The notes beneath the pieces are model-generated. The model saw only the letters and a list, made by a program, of their open reading frames with translations. It was not told the origin of the DNA and searched no databases. A stretch of DNA of 64,000 bases from Rugamonas apoptosis (lineage in GTDB: Bacteria; Pseudomonadota; Gammaproteobacteria; Burkholderiales; Burkholderiaceae_D): NCBI RefSeq assembly GCF_014042355.1, contig NZ_JACEZU010000008.1, forward strand, positions 62,001 through 126,000, in the 5' to 3' direction. Position numbers and translations under genes: made by a program. Below are positions 9,496 through 17,983 of the stretch, in pieces (the first letter of the stretch is position 1; each line of letters begins with the position of its first letter).

Positions 9496-10503
9496 ATGAA
9501 CAAAGGCAGTGTCTCCGTCTATTTTGTGCAATCGGCCCTGGAGGCTTTGCGTGCGCGCGGTATCGCAGCCGATACCGTATTGTTGGATGCCGGCATCGCG
9601 CCGGCCGTGGTGCAAGCCCAGCACGGCCGAGTGACGCCCGAGAGTTTCAGCACCTTATGGCTAGGCGTCGCGGCGGCGCTGGACGATGAATTGTTCGGCC
9701 AGGACCGGCGGCGCATGAAGGTGGGCAGCTTCGCCATGATGACTTATGGACTGACAGCCTGTGCCAGGCTCGACGATGCGTTGAAGCGCATGGTTCGCAG
9801 TTTCAATTTGATCCTGGACGATTATCACTGCGAGCTGAAGACATGCGGCGATGAAGCCGCGCTGACGATACGTCCCGCCACGGCCGATGCCGAGACCAGT
9901 GTGTTTGGCTTCGAGACACTATTGATGCTGCAACACGGGCTGGCGTGCTGGCTGGTGGGGCGCCGCATTCCCGTACTGTCGGCCGCGTTCTGCTATGCGG
10001 AACCTCCGCGCAGCGCGGAATACCATCACATGTATTCGGAAAACCTGCGGTTTGGCCAGGAGGCGACGGCGCTGCATTTTTCACGCGCGCTGCTCGACCT
10101 GCCCGTGATCCGCGATGAACAGGACGCCCGTGTTTTCCTGCGCAAGGCACCCGGTAACATCGTCGTGAAGTACAAGAATGCGGACGGGCTGGCGGCCCGG
10201 ATCCGGCGCCACCTGCGCGCCGCCGCCGATGCCTGGCCTGGCTTTGACGTGGTCGCCGCGCAACTGAATATGACCCCGGTCACGCTGCGTCGGCGTCTGG
10301 ACGACGAGGGCCAGAGTTTCCAGCTGATCAAAGACCAATTACGGCGCGATATGGCCATTGAATTACTGTGCCATTCATCGCACAGCGTATCCAGTATCGC
10401 CACCAAACTGGGCTTTGCCGAAGCCAGCGCCTTCCACCGCGCGTTCAAGAAGTGGACCGGCACCAATCCGGGACAATACCGGATCCGCGCCAGCCAGGCC
10501 TAG
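9496..10503 (+). CDS. AraC-family transcriptional regulator (MmsR-like by position)
   Basis: Regulator of 335 aa. The N-terminal part is an arabinose-binding-type sensor domain of the OruR/ArgR-like AraC group (LDAGIAPAVVQ..., FGFETLLMLQHGL). The C-terminus has the two AraC helix-turn-helix motifs (VVAAQLNMTPVTLRRRL and SVSSIATKLGFAEASAFHRA, ending FKKWTGTNPGQYR). The ATG chosen is the first one lying in clear coding sequence. It is divergent from mmsA, and AraC-type MmsR controls mmsAB in Pseudomonas, so control of this operon is likely but not shown. Confidence 0.88.
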   Translation: MNKGSVSVYFVQSALEALRARGIAADTVLLDAGIAPAVVQAQHGRVTPESFSTLWLGVAAALDDELFGQDRRRMKVGSFAMMTYGLTACARLDDALKRMVRSFNLILDDYHCELKTCGDEAALTIRPATADAETSVFGFETLLMLQHGLACWLVGRRIPVLSAAFCYAEPPRSAEYHHMYSENLRFGQEATALHFSRALLDLPVIRDEQDARVFLRKAPGNIVVKYKNADGLAARIRRHLRAAADAWPGFDVVAAQLNMTPVTLRRRLDDEGQSFQLIKDQLRRDMAIELLCHSSHSVSSIATKLGFAEASAFHRAFKKWTGTNPGQYRIRASQA

Positions 10504-10831
10504 GGCGTCACGTCAGCGCCAAGTGCGCCAGGTCGGACTGGCCTCGACGCTGCCGGCGATCGCGCAGGGCGACGAGTCCGGCTGCAGCCAGCCTTTCGCC
10601 GCAATTGCACGCAGTCTTACAAATGCTTTCCATTGAAACCATAAAAGACTGTATCGTGCGCGCCTCAGCAAGTAGGCTAAGCGACTCGGCATTGGCCAGT
10701 ACTACTTACGGTCGCCAGGGGACCGTTGCATCCCCTGCAGTTCCGTGCCGTCCGCGCATGCCTATAGGCAACTTGGCGCATCGCCGGGCGGGCCCGCTGG
10801 CCGGGCGCAATTCCATCGAAAGGAGTCTTTC
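10504..10831. other. Intergenic region before the ftsZ-like gene
   Basis: 328 bp with no convincing gene on either strand. It ends with the AAAGGAG ribosome-binding site (10819-10825) of the next gene. No clear -35/-10 pair or operator was seen. Confidence 0.5.
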
Positions 10832-11926
10832 TTGCTAGACCTTAAGAACACCCAAACTGCGACTGTCATCAAAGTGATCGGCATTGGCGGCGCCGGCGGC
10901 AACGCTGTCAACCATATGGCCGCCTCCGGACTGTCGGCCTTCGAATTTATCTGCGCCAATACGGACGCACAGGCGCTGTCGCATACGCGCGTCGAAAAGC
11001 GCATCCAGCTCGGCGAGAGCGGCCTTGGCGCTGGCAGCGACCCGATTGTCGGGCGCGAAAAGGCCCTGCGCGAACGCACGATGATCGCCGACGCGATCAA
11101 GGGCGCGCATATGGTGTTTCTCACTGCCGGCATGGGCGGCGGCACCGGCACCGGCGCGGCGCCCGTGGTCGCCGAAGTGGCCCGCGAGATGGGCATCCTG
11201 ACTGTTGGCGTCGTATCGAAGCCCTTCGACTTCGAAGGCCCGCGGCGCATGCGGGTCGCCGAAGAAGGCATCGCCTTGCTGGCGAAATGTGTCGACGCGC
11301 TCGTCATCGTCCTCAATAGCCGCCTCGAAGAAGTCTTGGGTGGCGACATCACACAAAAGCAGGCGTTCGCCGCCGCCGACGATGTGTTGAGCAAAGCCGT
11401 TGCCGGTATCGCGGAAATCATCACCGTGCCTGGCATGATCAACGTCGACTTCGAAGATGTCCGCACGGTCATGCGCCTGTCCGGCATAGCGATGATGGGT
11501 TCGGCCCAACACGCCGGTGACGACCGTGCCGTCAAGGCCGCCGAAGAGGCGATCTCCTGCCCGCTGCTCGATGGCTCCAACCTGCACGCCGCACGCGGCT
11601 TGCTGGTCAACATCACCGCCTCCGAAGAGACATTGAAGCTGCGCGAAACCAAGCAGGTGATGAATGTGATCTGCGCGCAAGTCAGCGACGACGCCATGAT
11701 CAAATTCGGCGCGGTCTTCGACGATGCGCTGGGTGACGCCATGCGCGTGACGGTAGTCGCCACCGGATTGAACCGGCCCGGCGACCTGGCTGGCGGCGCC
11801 AGGCGATTATCGATGTCGCGGCTGACGCCGGGAGGTGGCTCAGGGCCGGGCTCGGCTAACCAGCTTCGCGGTGCCGGGCTGAGAGAGCCGCCATCACCGG
11901 CGGTCCTGCGCCAGACCGCCTCCTAG
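10832..11926 (+). CDS. FtsZ paralogue (tubulin-like GTPase)
   Basis: Homologue of the cell-division GTPase FtsZ, 364 aa from a TTG start placed six bases after AAAGGAG. The GTP-binding tubulin signature GGGTGTGAAP is intact, as are IGGAGGNAVNHM (one G-to-A change from the usual GGGGGNAV), NTDAQAL and the catalytic T7 loop NVDFEDVRTVM. The C-terminal linker is short (about 35 residues) and ends in SPAVLRQTAS, a relaxed version of the IPAFLRKQ tail that binds FtsA/ZipA. There are no dcw cluster genes around it, so this is likely a second copy. It should polymerise; its role is unknown. Confidence 0.88.
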   Translation: MLDLKNTQTATVIKVIGIGGAGGNAVNHMAASGLSAFEFICANTDAQALSHTRVEKRIQLGESGLGAGSDPIVGREKALRERTMIADAIKGAHMVFLTAGMGGGTGTGAAPVVAEVAREMGILTVGVVSKPFDFEGPRRMRVAEEGIALLAKCVDALVIVLNSRLEEVLGGDITQKQAFAAADDVLSKAVAGIAEIITVPGMINVDFEDVRTVMRLSGIAMMGSAQHAGDDRAVKAAEEAISCPLLDGSNLHAARGLLVNITASEETLKLRETKQVMNVICAQVSDDAMIKFGAVFDDALGDAMRVTVVATGLNRPGDLAGGARRLSMSRLTPGGGSGPGSANQLRGAGLREPPSPAVLRQTAS

Positions 11927-11929
11927 GCA

Positions 11930-11946
11930 GCCGCCCACTTGGCGGC
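11930..11946. terminator. GCCGCC/GGCGGC hairpin between convergent genes
   Basis: A 6-bp perfect stem with a CACTT loop in the 36-bp space between the converging ftsZ-like and prpE genes. There is no T-run, so termination is only a possibility. Confidence 0.35.
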
Positions 11947-11962
11947 GCCCTCCCCCGCGTGC

Positions 11963-13858
11963 TTATTCTCCAGTAGATAATGCAGCTTTGATCTGGGCCA
12001 GCGAGCTGGGATCTTCGATGGTGGTCAGGTCGCCCGGGTCGCGCCCTTCGCAGAGCGCCTGTATCGAACGGCGCAACAGCTTGCCGGAGCGGGTTTTGGG
12101 CAAGGCGTGGATGAACACCACGCGTGACGGCCGGGCGACGGCGCCGAGCTGCTGGTCGACCACGCCCATGATTTCCTTTTCCAGCGCCGCGCTGGCATCG
12201 GTCCCCGCGGCCGCGTCGGGATGCTTGAGCACCACAAAAGCCACCGCCACCTGGCCCTTGAGCTGATTTTCGACCCCGACCACCGCCACCTCGGACACAT
12301 TGGGGTGGGACGAAATGCTCTCTTCGATCTCGCGCGTGCCCAGGCGGTGGCCGGCGACGTTGATCACGTCGTCGGTGCGCCCGAGAATGAAGTAATAACC
12401 TTGCGCATCGCGGATACCCCAGTCAAAGGTGGAGTAGACCTGCTTGCCGTTGATCTTGTTCCAGTAGGTGGACAGGAAGCGCTGGTCGTCGCCATACACG
12501 GTCTGCAGGCAGCCCGGCGGCAACGGCCCTTCGATGACGACCACACCTTTCTCGTTGGCGCCGCAGTCTTCGCCCGTGGCCTCGTTCTGGATCTTGACCT
12601 TGTAGCCGAACACGGGCAGACCGGGACTACCCAGCTTGGTCGGCTGGTCTTCAATGCCCTTGGCAATCGACAGGATGGGCCAGCCCGTTTCGGTCTGCCA
12701 GTAATTGTCGATAATCGGCACGCCCAGCGCGTTCGCGATCCAGTTCGAGGTGGTTTCGTCGAGTGGCTCGCCGGCCAGGTACAAGGCCTTGAGCGAGGAC
12801 AGATCGTATTTCGTCATCATTTCCGCAGGCTGCTTCTTCAGCACGCGCACCGCAGTGGGGGCCGAGAACATGCGGGTGACCTGGTATTTCTCGACGATGC
12901 TCCACCAGATGCCGCCGTCGGGCGAAGTCGGCAAGCCCTCGTACATGATGGTGGCCATGCCCGCGATCAGGGGGCCATACACGATATAGGAATGCCCGAC
13001 CACCCAGCCGATGTCGGAGGTGGAGAAGAAAGCTTCGCCCGGCTTGGCGCAGAAAATATGCTTCATCGACGCAGCCAATGCCACCGCATAACCGCCAACG
13101 TCGCGCTGTACCCCCTTCGGCTTGCCGGTCGTGCCGGAGGTGTACAGAATGTAGGACGGCTGGTTCGATTCGAGCCAGGTGACGGGCACGTCGGCGTCGA
13201 GATTGTGTTCGCGCCGGCTGGCGTAGTCCACGTCGCGTTCCGGCACCAGCGTCATCGGTACCAGGCCGCGGTCGACCAGCAGCACGTTGGACGGCTTGAA
13301 ACTGGCCAGCGCGATGGCCGCATCGAGCAGGGGCTTGTATGGCACCGGCTTGCCGCCGCGCGAACCGGCGTCGGCGGAAATGACCAGTTTTGGCTGCGCG
13401 TCGTTGATCCGCGTGGCCAGGCTGTGGGAAGCAAAGCCGCCGAACACGACCGAATGGACCGCGCCGATGCGGGCACAGGCCAGCATCGCAAACGTCGCCT
13501 CGGCGATCATCGGCATGTAGATCAGCACGCGGTCGCCCTGCCCCACGCCCAGCCCGATCAGGATGGCCGCCATGCGGCACACTTCCGCGTGCAATTGCCT
13601 GAAGCTATACACTTTCTCCTGGTGGGTCTCGGTCGAAATGGCGATCAGCGCCGGTTGTTCGCCCTGTTTTTCCAGCCAGCGGTCGACTGCGTTGTGGCAC
13701 AGATTGGTACGCCCATCGACAAACCACTGCGCGAACGGCGCCTTGCTGTAGTCGAGCACCTGCGTGTACGGCGTTTGCCAATCGATCGCTTGTGCTTCAC
13801 GGCCCCAGAAGTTAGCCGGTTCATCGATCGATTCTTGGTAGAAGTCTGCGAAGGTCAT
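11963..13858 (-). CDS. prpE: Propionyl-CoA synthetase
   Basis: Activates propionate to propionyl-CoA with ATP. It has 631 aa, the usual PrpE length. The AMP-binding core is YTSGTTGKPKGVQRDVGGYA, where the QRD-GG variant is typical of PrpE rather than acetyl-CoA synthetase. Other motifs are YWQTETGWP, STFDWGIRDAQGYYFILGR, and the acetylatable lysine region PKTRSGKLLRR near the C-terminus. The ATG has GGAG upstream; the frame runs 131 codons further upstream through non-coding sequence. There is no prpBCD nearby. It may link to the valine operon, which also yields propionyl-CoA. Confidence 0.93.
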   Translation of the reverse strand: MTFADFYQESIDEPANFWGREAQAIDWQTPYTQVLDYSKAPFAQWFVDGRTNLCHNAVDRWLEKQGEQPALIAISTETHQEKVYSFRQLHAEVCRMAAILIGLGVGQGDRVLIYMPMIAEATFAMLACARIGAVHSVVFGGFASHSLATRINDAQPKLVISADAGSRGGKPVPYKPLLDAAIALASFKPSNVLLVDRGLVPMTLVPERDVDYASRREHNLDADVPVTWLESNQPSYILYTSGTTGKPKGVQRDVGGYAVALAASMKHIFCAKPGEAFFSTSDIGWVVGHSYIVYGPLIAGMATIMYEGLPTSPDGGIWWSIVEKYQVTRMFSAPTAVRVLKKQPAEMMTKYDLSSLKALYLAGEPLDETTSNWIANALGVPIIDNYWQTETGWPILSIAKGIEDQPTKLGSPGLPVFGYKVKIQNEATGEDCGANEKGVVVIEGPLPPGCLQTVYGDDQRFLSTYWNKINGKQVYSTFDWGIRDAQGYYFILGRTDDVINVAGHRLGTREIEESISSHPNVSEVAVVGVENQLKGQVAVAFVVLKHPDAAAGTDASAALEKEIMGVVDQQLGAVARPSRVVFIHALPKTRSGKLLRRSIQALCEGRDPGDLTTIEDPSSLAQIKAALSTGE

Positions 13859-14203
13859 GTCGTCTCCAGTTTTTGTCGTTGCCGTTTCATGCGGATAGCT
13901 GCGCCGTACTTTCATGGTCGCTATTGCAATCGCCGTGCCAAGCGATGCGCCGGGGCGGCGCAGACCAGCGGACTGGTAAAAGAATCCTTTGCTTTCAATT
14001 ATTTGGCAATGGCACAGACGCAAAACATTGTCATTTTCAGCATCCTGACTGCGCATTTTTCTATGTTGAATTTGTTTCACACCATGTTGCACGCAATTGC
14101 AGCACAGCCAAGGCGAAACGAAATGAAACACCACTGAAACAAACAGACCATGCGACCAGCAAGGACAAGCCCCCGCCCCCCACTCCAGAAAGGCAGAGAT
14201 ACC
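13859..14203. other. Divergent promoter region of prpE and the FmdE-like gene
   Basis: 345 bp, locally richer in A+T (13980-14130), as in a promoter region. GAAAC recurs three times between 14111 and 14141. I could not fix a convincing -35/-10 or sigma-54 element. Confidence 0.4.
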
Positions 14204-14827
14204 ATGCGCTTCCCTGATTTTTTCGACCAGGCCCCCACTATCACCGTGCATGACGGCCTGGCCGAGTTTCTTGGTGCTTGCACCGACGGCATGATCACCT
14301 ACCGCTATATCGACGCCGTCAAGCTAGCCGGGCACTCGTGCCCGACGGTCGCCGGCGCCTACCTCATGACGCGGCGCGCCTTGAGCGCCTTGTACCCCGA
14401 CGGCACGCCGGAACGGGGCGCGCTGCGGGTGCGGTTTGCGGCGGCGCAGGATGAAGGCGTGAGCGGCGTCATTGCCAGCGTCGTCGGCCTGATCACGGGC
14501 GCGGCAGGCAGCGGCGGCTTCAAGGGCATCGGCGGCAATTTCCAGCGCCAGCATCTGCTGCAGTTTGACGCCGGCGATGCTGGCGAGGTGGTGTTCGAAC
14601 GTGCCGACAACGGTGCGGCTGTCCGGCTCAGCATGCAAATGCACCGGGTCGCGGCTGACCCAGGCATGAGCGTCCTGTTGAGAAAGATCCTCGACGGCCT
14701 CGCCACGCCGGACGACAAACGCGCATTCGCCACCTTGTGGCAGGGGCGCGTCAAGCGCATCCTGATCGATCATGCGGACGACCCTGATCTCTTCACCGTC
14801 ACGCCCGTCGCGCCAGCGGCAACGTAG
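14204..14827 (+). CDS. FmdE-like family protein
   Basis: Predicted cytosolic protein of 207 aa. The motif AGHSCPTVAGAYLMT (about residues 45-59) matches the cysteine-containing G-H-x-C-P signature of the FmdE family, first named from formylmethanofuran dehydrogenase operons, where it is thought to bind metal. A glycine-rich stretch follows (LITGAAGSGGFKGIGG). The chosen ATG follows AAAGGCAGAG. There are no molybdenum or methanofuran genes nearby and the function here is unknown. It is divergent from prpE. Confidence 0.7.
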   Translation: MRFPDFFDQAPTITVHDGLAEFLGACTDGMITYRYIDAVKLAGHSCPTVAGAYLMTRRALSALYPDGTPERGALRVRFAAAQDEGVSGVIASVVGLITGAAGSGGFKGIGGNFQRQHLLQFDAGDAGEVVFERADNGAAVRLSMQMHRVAADPGMSVLLRKILDGLATPDDKRAFATLWQGRVKRILIDHADDPDLFTVTPVAPAAT

Positions 14828-14829
14828 GT

Positions 14830-14868
14830 AAAAAAAAAAGAAGCCACTGCAAACGCAGCAGCCTCTTC
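14830..14868 (-). terminator. Rho-independent terminator on the minus strand
   Basis: On the minus strand, GAAG-N3-CTGC pairs with GCAG-N3-CTTC, followed directly by a run of ten T. The 3x3 internal loop weakens the stem, but the T-run is strong. It lies 21 bp after the small minus-strand gene at 14890-15093. Confidence 0.55.
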
Positions 14869-14889
14869 AACAAAGCTGGCGTATGGGAA

Positions 14890-15093
14890 TTACTGTGCGC
14901 CTTTGGTCTTGTTGTCGGTATTCGGATGCCCCGCTGCAAATGCAAGCGCATCGCGCAATTGGCCGTAGCGATAGCCAGCGTAGTGACAGTGGCCGCCGGC
15001 GCAGACGATGGCGTGCAATCGCATTGTATTTTCGTCTTCTTCAGTTGGGTGAAATTCAGCCCGCCAGTCAGGCCGGAATGCTTCATCGCGCAT
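14890..15093 (-). CDS. Small hypothetical protein (67 aa)
   Basis: No family recognised. The 67-residue product is acidic at the start (FHPTEEDENTMRLH), contains AGGHCHYAGYRYGQ, and looks like a folded small protein rather than a shadow frame. A minus-strand terminator lies just beyond its stop, which supports a real transcript. The ribosome-binding site is weak, so the ATG at 15024 (TMRLHAIV) could be the true start. Confidence 0.5.
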   Translation of the reverse strand: MRDEAFRPDWRAEFHPTEEDENTMRLHAIVCAGGHCHYAGYRYGQLRDALAFAAGHPNTDNKTKGAQ

Positions 15094-15141
15094 GAAGCCC
15101 GGCGTGGCGTGCTCCCCGATATCTGGTGTGGAGCCCTTGGC

Positions 15142-16215
15142 TCAATGCAAGCGGCTCCGCTTTTGCGCATACATTTGTTCGTCTGCCAGGAGCACGTAAT
15201 GCGACAGCATCAGGTCCGCGCTGGCATCGACCGGCACGACGCCGGCACTGATCGAAACACGGTACGGCCGTTCCTGCATCAGGTTGAACGCGCGCAGATT
15301 GGTCTCCATCCGCGCCAGGATGACGTCTGGCTGCTCGTCGTCAAGGGTATAGGCGACAAATTCGTCGCCCCCCAGGCGTGCCACCACATCGGAATGGCGA
15401 AACGACTGGCGAAACACAAGCGCGGCGTCCTGGATCATGGCGTCTCCGGCTTCGTGACCCAATTCATCGTTCACGCGCTTCAGGCCGTCAATGTCGGCGA
15501 AGATAACGGCGCTTTTCGTGCGCTTGCGCTTCGCAAGCTTGTAGATCTGTTCGGCCTGCAGGAAAAAGCCGCGCCGGTTATACAAACCCGTCAGGACGTC
15601 GGTCAACGACAGCATCCGCATTTCGTTCACCGCCTCGTCCCGTAGCTTCAATTCTTCGCCATGGGATACTGACGTGTCCGCAGCTTCCTGGCGCTGTTCG
15701 CGCAAGAGCCGCTCCAGTGAATGATGTGACTCGATTTTACCCAGCGCTGCCGCCGCCAACTGCAGAATGTACGAGAGAGTGCGTTTGTAGCCATCCTGCG
15801 TCGCGCTATCCAAGTCATGGTTCCAGCTGACGGCGAGGACTGCCACTGCGGCTTGCGCCGGCACGGCCAGCACCAGCATACGTGCCCCGCCAAATTCGGG
15901 CTGCCGTTCGCCGTTGGGCTGCTCATCCGCAGCCACTCCCGCGTCGGCAATCAGGCGCGCTGCGGCACAGTACAGCGGATGGCCCGTGCCGGCCATATGC
16001 ACGATACCGTGGCTGTCGAACTCGACGAGATCCATCTGATCGTTGCGCAGGAGCAGCAGGGCCGAATCGAGCCGGACCATTTCCACCAGGGCGCGGCCTA
16101 CCAGTGCCAACGAGCCTTGCGCCTCGTCGGTCTGCAGCAAGTCGCGCGCCAGTGTCAACATGATGCGCAACTGAACGGGGCCGAGCTGCCGGGTCTGCAC
16201 CCGATGCTTGCTCAT
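15142..16215 (-). CDS. GGDEF diguanylate cyclase
   Basis: Makes cyclic di-GMP from two GTP. It has 357 aa: an N-terminal GAF-like sensory region (residues 15-165), a short helical linker (LERLLREQRQEAAD) and a GGDEF domain. The active-site motif is LGGDEF. The product-inhibition I-site RHSD sits five residues before it, so feedback control is expected. The metal-binding segment is IFADIDGLKRVNDELGHEAG. No membrane segment or signal peptide. Last gene of a three-gene minus-strand cluster with two small unknown proteins. A cyclic-di-GMP riboswitch lies elsewhere in the window (50369). Confidence 0.92.
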   Translation of the reverse strand: MSKHRVQTRQLGPVQLRIMLTLARDLLQTDEAQGSLALVGRALVEMVRLDSALLLLRNDQMDLVEFDSHGIVHMAGTGHPLYCAAARLIADAGVAADEQPNGERQPEFGGARMLVLAVPAQAAVAVLAVSWNHDLDSATQDGYKRTLSYILQLAAAALGKIESHHSLERLLREQRQEAADTSVSHGEELKLRDEAVNEMRMLSLTDVLTGLYNRRGFFLQAEQIYKLAKRKRTKSAVIFADIDGLKRVNDELGHEAGDAMIQDAALVFRQSFRHSDVVARLGGDEFVAYTLDDEQPDVILARMETNLRAFNLMQERPYRVSISAGVVPVDASADLMLSHYVLLADEQMYAQKRSRLH

Positions 16216-16234
16216 GGTGTGCCGCCCTCCATTT

Positions 16235-16483
16235 TCAGTCCTCCCTCTGGACTGGCGTCAGCGGCGGGGAGGAAGGCGTGATTGCTTCCGAGACCAGCTG
16301 GTCGGTACTGGGTGGCCGGCGCAACAAAGGCTGGTCGAGGACGCGCGTAATCACACCCGAGGGAACGCGCCTGTATTCCATATACCCCTGCGCCAGCGTC
16401 CGGTTACGCACGGATTGGATGTTGACGCCGCGCGCCACCGCTTTCGCGGTACCGGTATCAGAACGTCTTTGGCGTTCGTTCAT
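16235..16483 (-). CDS. Small hypothetical protein (82 aa)
   Basis: Not recognised. It is a basic, Arg/Pro/Ser-rich polypeptide (MNERQRRSDTGTAKAV start) placed 15 bp after the 105-aa gene and 19 bp before the diguanylate cyclase, so it is co-transcribed with both. Only a weak GGGATAG ribosome-binding site is visible. The middle segment (GYMEYRRVPSGVITRVLDQP) looks protein-like. No cysteines or membrane segments. Confidence 0.5.
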   Translation of the reverse strand: MNERQRRSDTGTAKAVARGVNIQSVRNRTLAQGYMEYRRVPSGVITRVLDQPLLRRPPSTDQLVSEAITPSSPPLTPVQRED

Positions 16484-16498
16484 TTCTATCCCGATACG

Positions 16499-16816
16499 CT
16501 AAGTTCGCGGATGCTTCATGGCTTCGGACTCCCCGGCCGCGATGCGTTCTTCGCGCGTCGTAATCGGATCGCCGCCATCATGGACAAGGCCAGCCGCGCG
16601 CTCCGCGTCAGCCTGTACGCCCGGCGCTAAGGATCGGTCCTGAGCTACGTCTGCCATAGGGGGTGTCAACATGTCGCGCACCATGCTGCGCAACTCCGCC
16701 GCGTCAGCTGACAGGCCGCGCCTGAGCCGCTGGTGAATATAGTGCTGAAGTTCCGATTCCTGCTCGACGCTCAGTGGCAGCTCATGGAAAGAAACTTCCA
16801 GTCCGGCGTTATCCAT
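16499..16816 (-). CDS. Hypothetical protein (105 aa), first gene of the GGDEF cluster
   Basis: Not assigned to a family. The ATG at 16816 follows a good AGGAGA site. The 105 residues include a predicted helical stretch SVEQESELQHYIHQRLRRG and an acidic tail. Codon use and spacing to the next two genes support a real operon gene. It could be a partner or regulator of the cyclase; this is inference from position only. Confidence 0.65.
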   Translation of the reverse strand: MDNAGLEVSFHELPLSVEQESELQHYIHQRLRRGLSADAAELRSMVRDMLTPPMADVAQDRSLAPGVQADAERAAGLVHDGGDPITTREERIAAGESEAMKHPRT

Positions 16817-16966
16817 GGTGCTTCTCCTGATTTGCAACTTACACCGAGTGTACGCCCATTCCCGCGCACGCGCCGGCCATCTGCGCTGGCTCGGACTGCC
16901 CATACCTTAGCTGCGACGCGGCCACGGCTGGCGCCGCCAAAACGTCGCCGCCGGCTGAGGGCTTGC

Positions 16967-17173
16967 TCACCCTTCCCGGCGGCGCGCATACCAATTCAAT
17001 AGGGGGGCAACCGTGATGCCATGAGCAAGGATAGATGCGGTGACGATCCCCACGACAACATGCACAAGCTGCTGTGCGAATGTCCCGGTCACGCCATGAT
17101 TCAAAGCGAATTCCAGGTAGTACACCGAAGCGATGCGACGGATGCCGAGCCAACCGAACAGCACCTTCTGCGG
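16967..17173 (-). pseudogene. C-terminal remnant of a CPA1-type Na+/H+ antiporter
   Basis: About 68 codons read as the end of a cation:proton antiporter: FGWLGIRRIASVYYLEFAL, then NHGVTGTFAQQLVHVVVG and a last membrane helix (IVTASILAHGITVAPLLNWY). In intact proteins this follows some 350 residues of membrane protein. Here an in-frame stop lies about 14 codons upstream and nothing recognisable precedes it. It is not expected to be functional. Confidence 0.75.
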
Positions 17174-17337
17174 AAGAGTGCATTTCGCAAATACCTGCCT
17201 CCCCTGCTACGCATGCCTGTGACAACTGTCGCCGCGAATGCCGGCCTCCACACGTGGAATGCCGCGCACTCCCCGTGCAATTAAGCAGCCGCGGACCTGG
17301 AAGCCCGATGGCTCACATCTTGCTTTTAGGTGACATA

Positions 17338-17354
17338 CCGGTCGCCCGGACCGG
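17338..17354. promoter_or_regulatory. Inverted repeat before the exported VOC gene
   Basis: CCGGTC-GCCCG-GACCGG, a perfect 6-bp inverted repeat, 28 bp before the ATG at 17383. It could be an operator or a leader hairpin. Confidence 0.35.
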
Positions 17355-17382
17355 CGACTATTCCAACACCACAGGAGACAGC

Positions 17383-17973
17383 ATGAGCCTTAAACACACC
17401 CTCGCCTGCGCGGTAGCCACCGTAACGCTTCCCATCAGCGCTTACGCCGGCATGCCCGGCATGCAAGGCGCGCAGCACCTGGGCATCACCGTGCCCAACA
17501 TGGACGAGGCGGTGAGCTTCTTCGTCAATGTGATCGGCTGCGAGGCATCGATCAAACTCGGCGCCTTCAAGTTCGCCGACGACTGGATGAATGTGCACCT
17601 GAACGTCAATCCGCGGGCCGAAATCAAGCGGTTCCAGATGGTACGCTGCGGCTACGGCACCAACCTTGAAATCTTTGAGTACGGCGCGCCGGGACAAGCC
17701 AAAGCACCGCCCAGGAACAGCGACGTGGGCGGGCACCACCTGGCCTTTTATGTCGATGACATGGACAAGGCCGCCGCCTATCTGAAGGCCAAGGGCGTCA
17801 GGACACTGGGTGCACCGAGTACCTTTACAGACGGGCCAGCCGCCGGCTTGACCTGGATGTATTTCCTTTCACCCTGGGGCATGCAGCTGGAAATCGTCAG
17901 CACGCCCAAAGGCATGGCCTACGAAAAGGGCGCCAAGCGCGTACTGTGGGATCCCCGTTACCCTGCCAAATAA
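17383..17973 (+). CDS. Exported VOC/glyoxalase-fold protein
   Basis: Protein of 196 aa with a clear signal peptide cleaved near ISAYAG, so it acts in the periplasm. The mature part is one vicinal-oxygen-chelate unit: QGAQHLGITVPNMDEAVSFF opens the first half and GGHHLAFYVDDMDKAAAYLK the second, with a C-terminal MQLEIVS strand. Potential metal ligands are the His in the first half, GHH in the second, and Glu in QLEIV. The ATG follows ACAGGAGAC. It is followed after 10 bp by a HupE-like gene, so the two are probably co-transcribed. Substrate unknown; an exported member is less common than the cytosolic glyoxalases. Confidence 0.82.
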   Translation: MSLKHTLACAVATVTLPISAYAGMPGMQGAQHLGITVPNMDEAVSFFVNVIGCEASIKLGAFKFADDWMNVHLNVNPRAEIKRFQMVRCGYGTNLEIFEYGAPGQAKAPPRNSDVGGHHLAFYVDDMDKAAAYLKAKGVRTLGAPSTFTDGPAAGLTWMYFLSPWGMQLEIVSTPKGMAYEKGAKRVLWDPRYPAK

Positions 17974-17983
17974 GCACCGCGCC

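Noticed and set aside
12221-14137. A 638-codon plus-strand frame opposite prpE
   Set aside because: No domains; the minus strand encodes a full-length PrpE.
13859-14203. Possible sigma-54 promoter (TGGCAC near 14009) between prpE and the FmdE-like gene
   Set aside because: No matching GC element at the required ten-base spacing on either strand.
14799-15170. A 123-codon minus-strand frame overlapping the small 67-aa gene
   Set aside because: It crosses the terminator and has an improbable composition.
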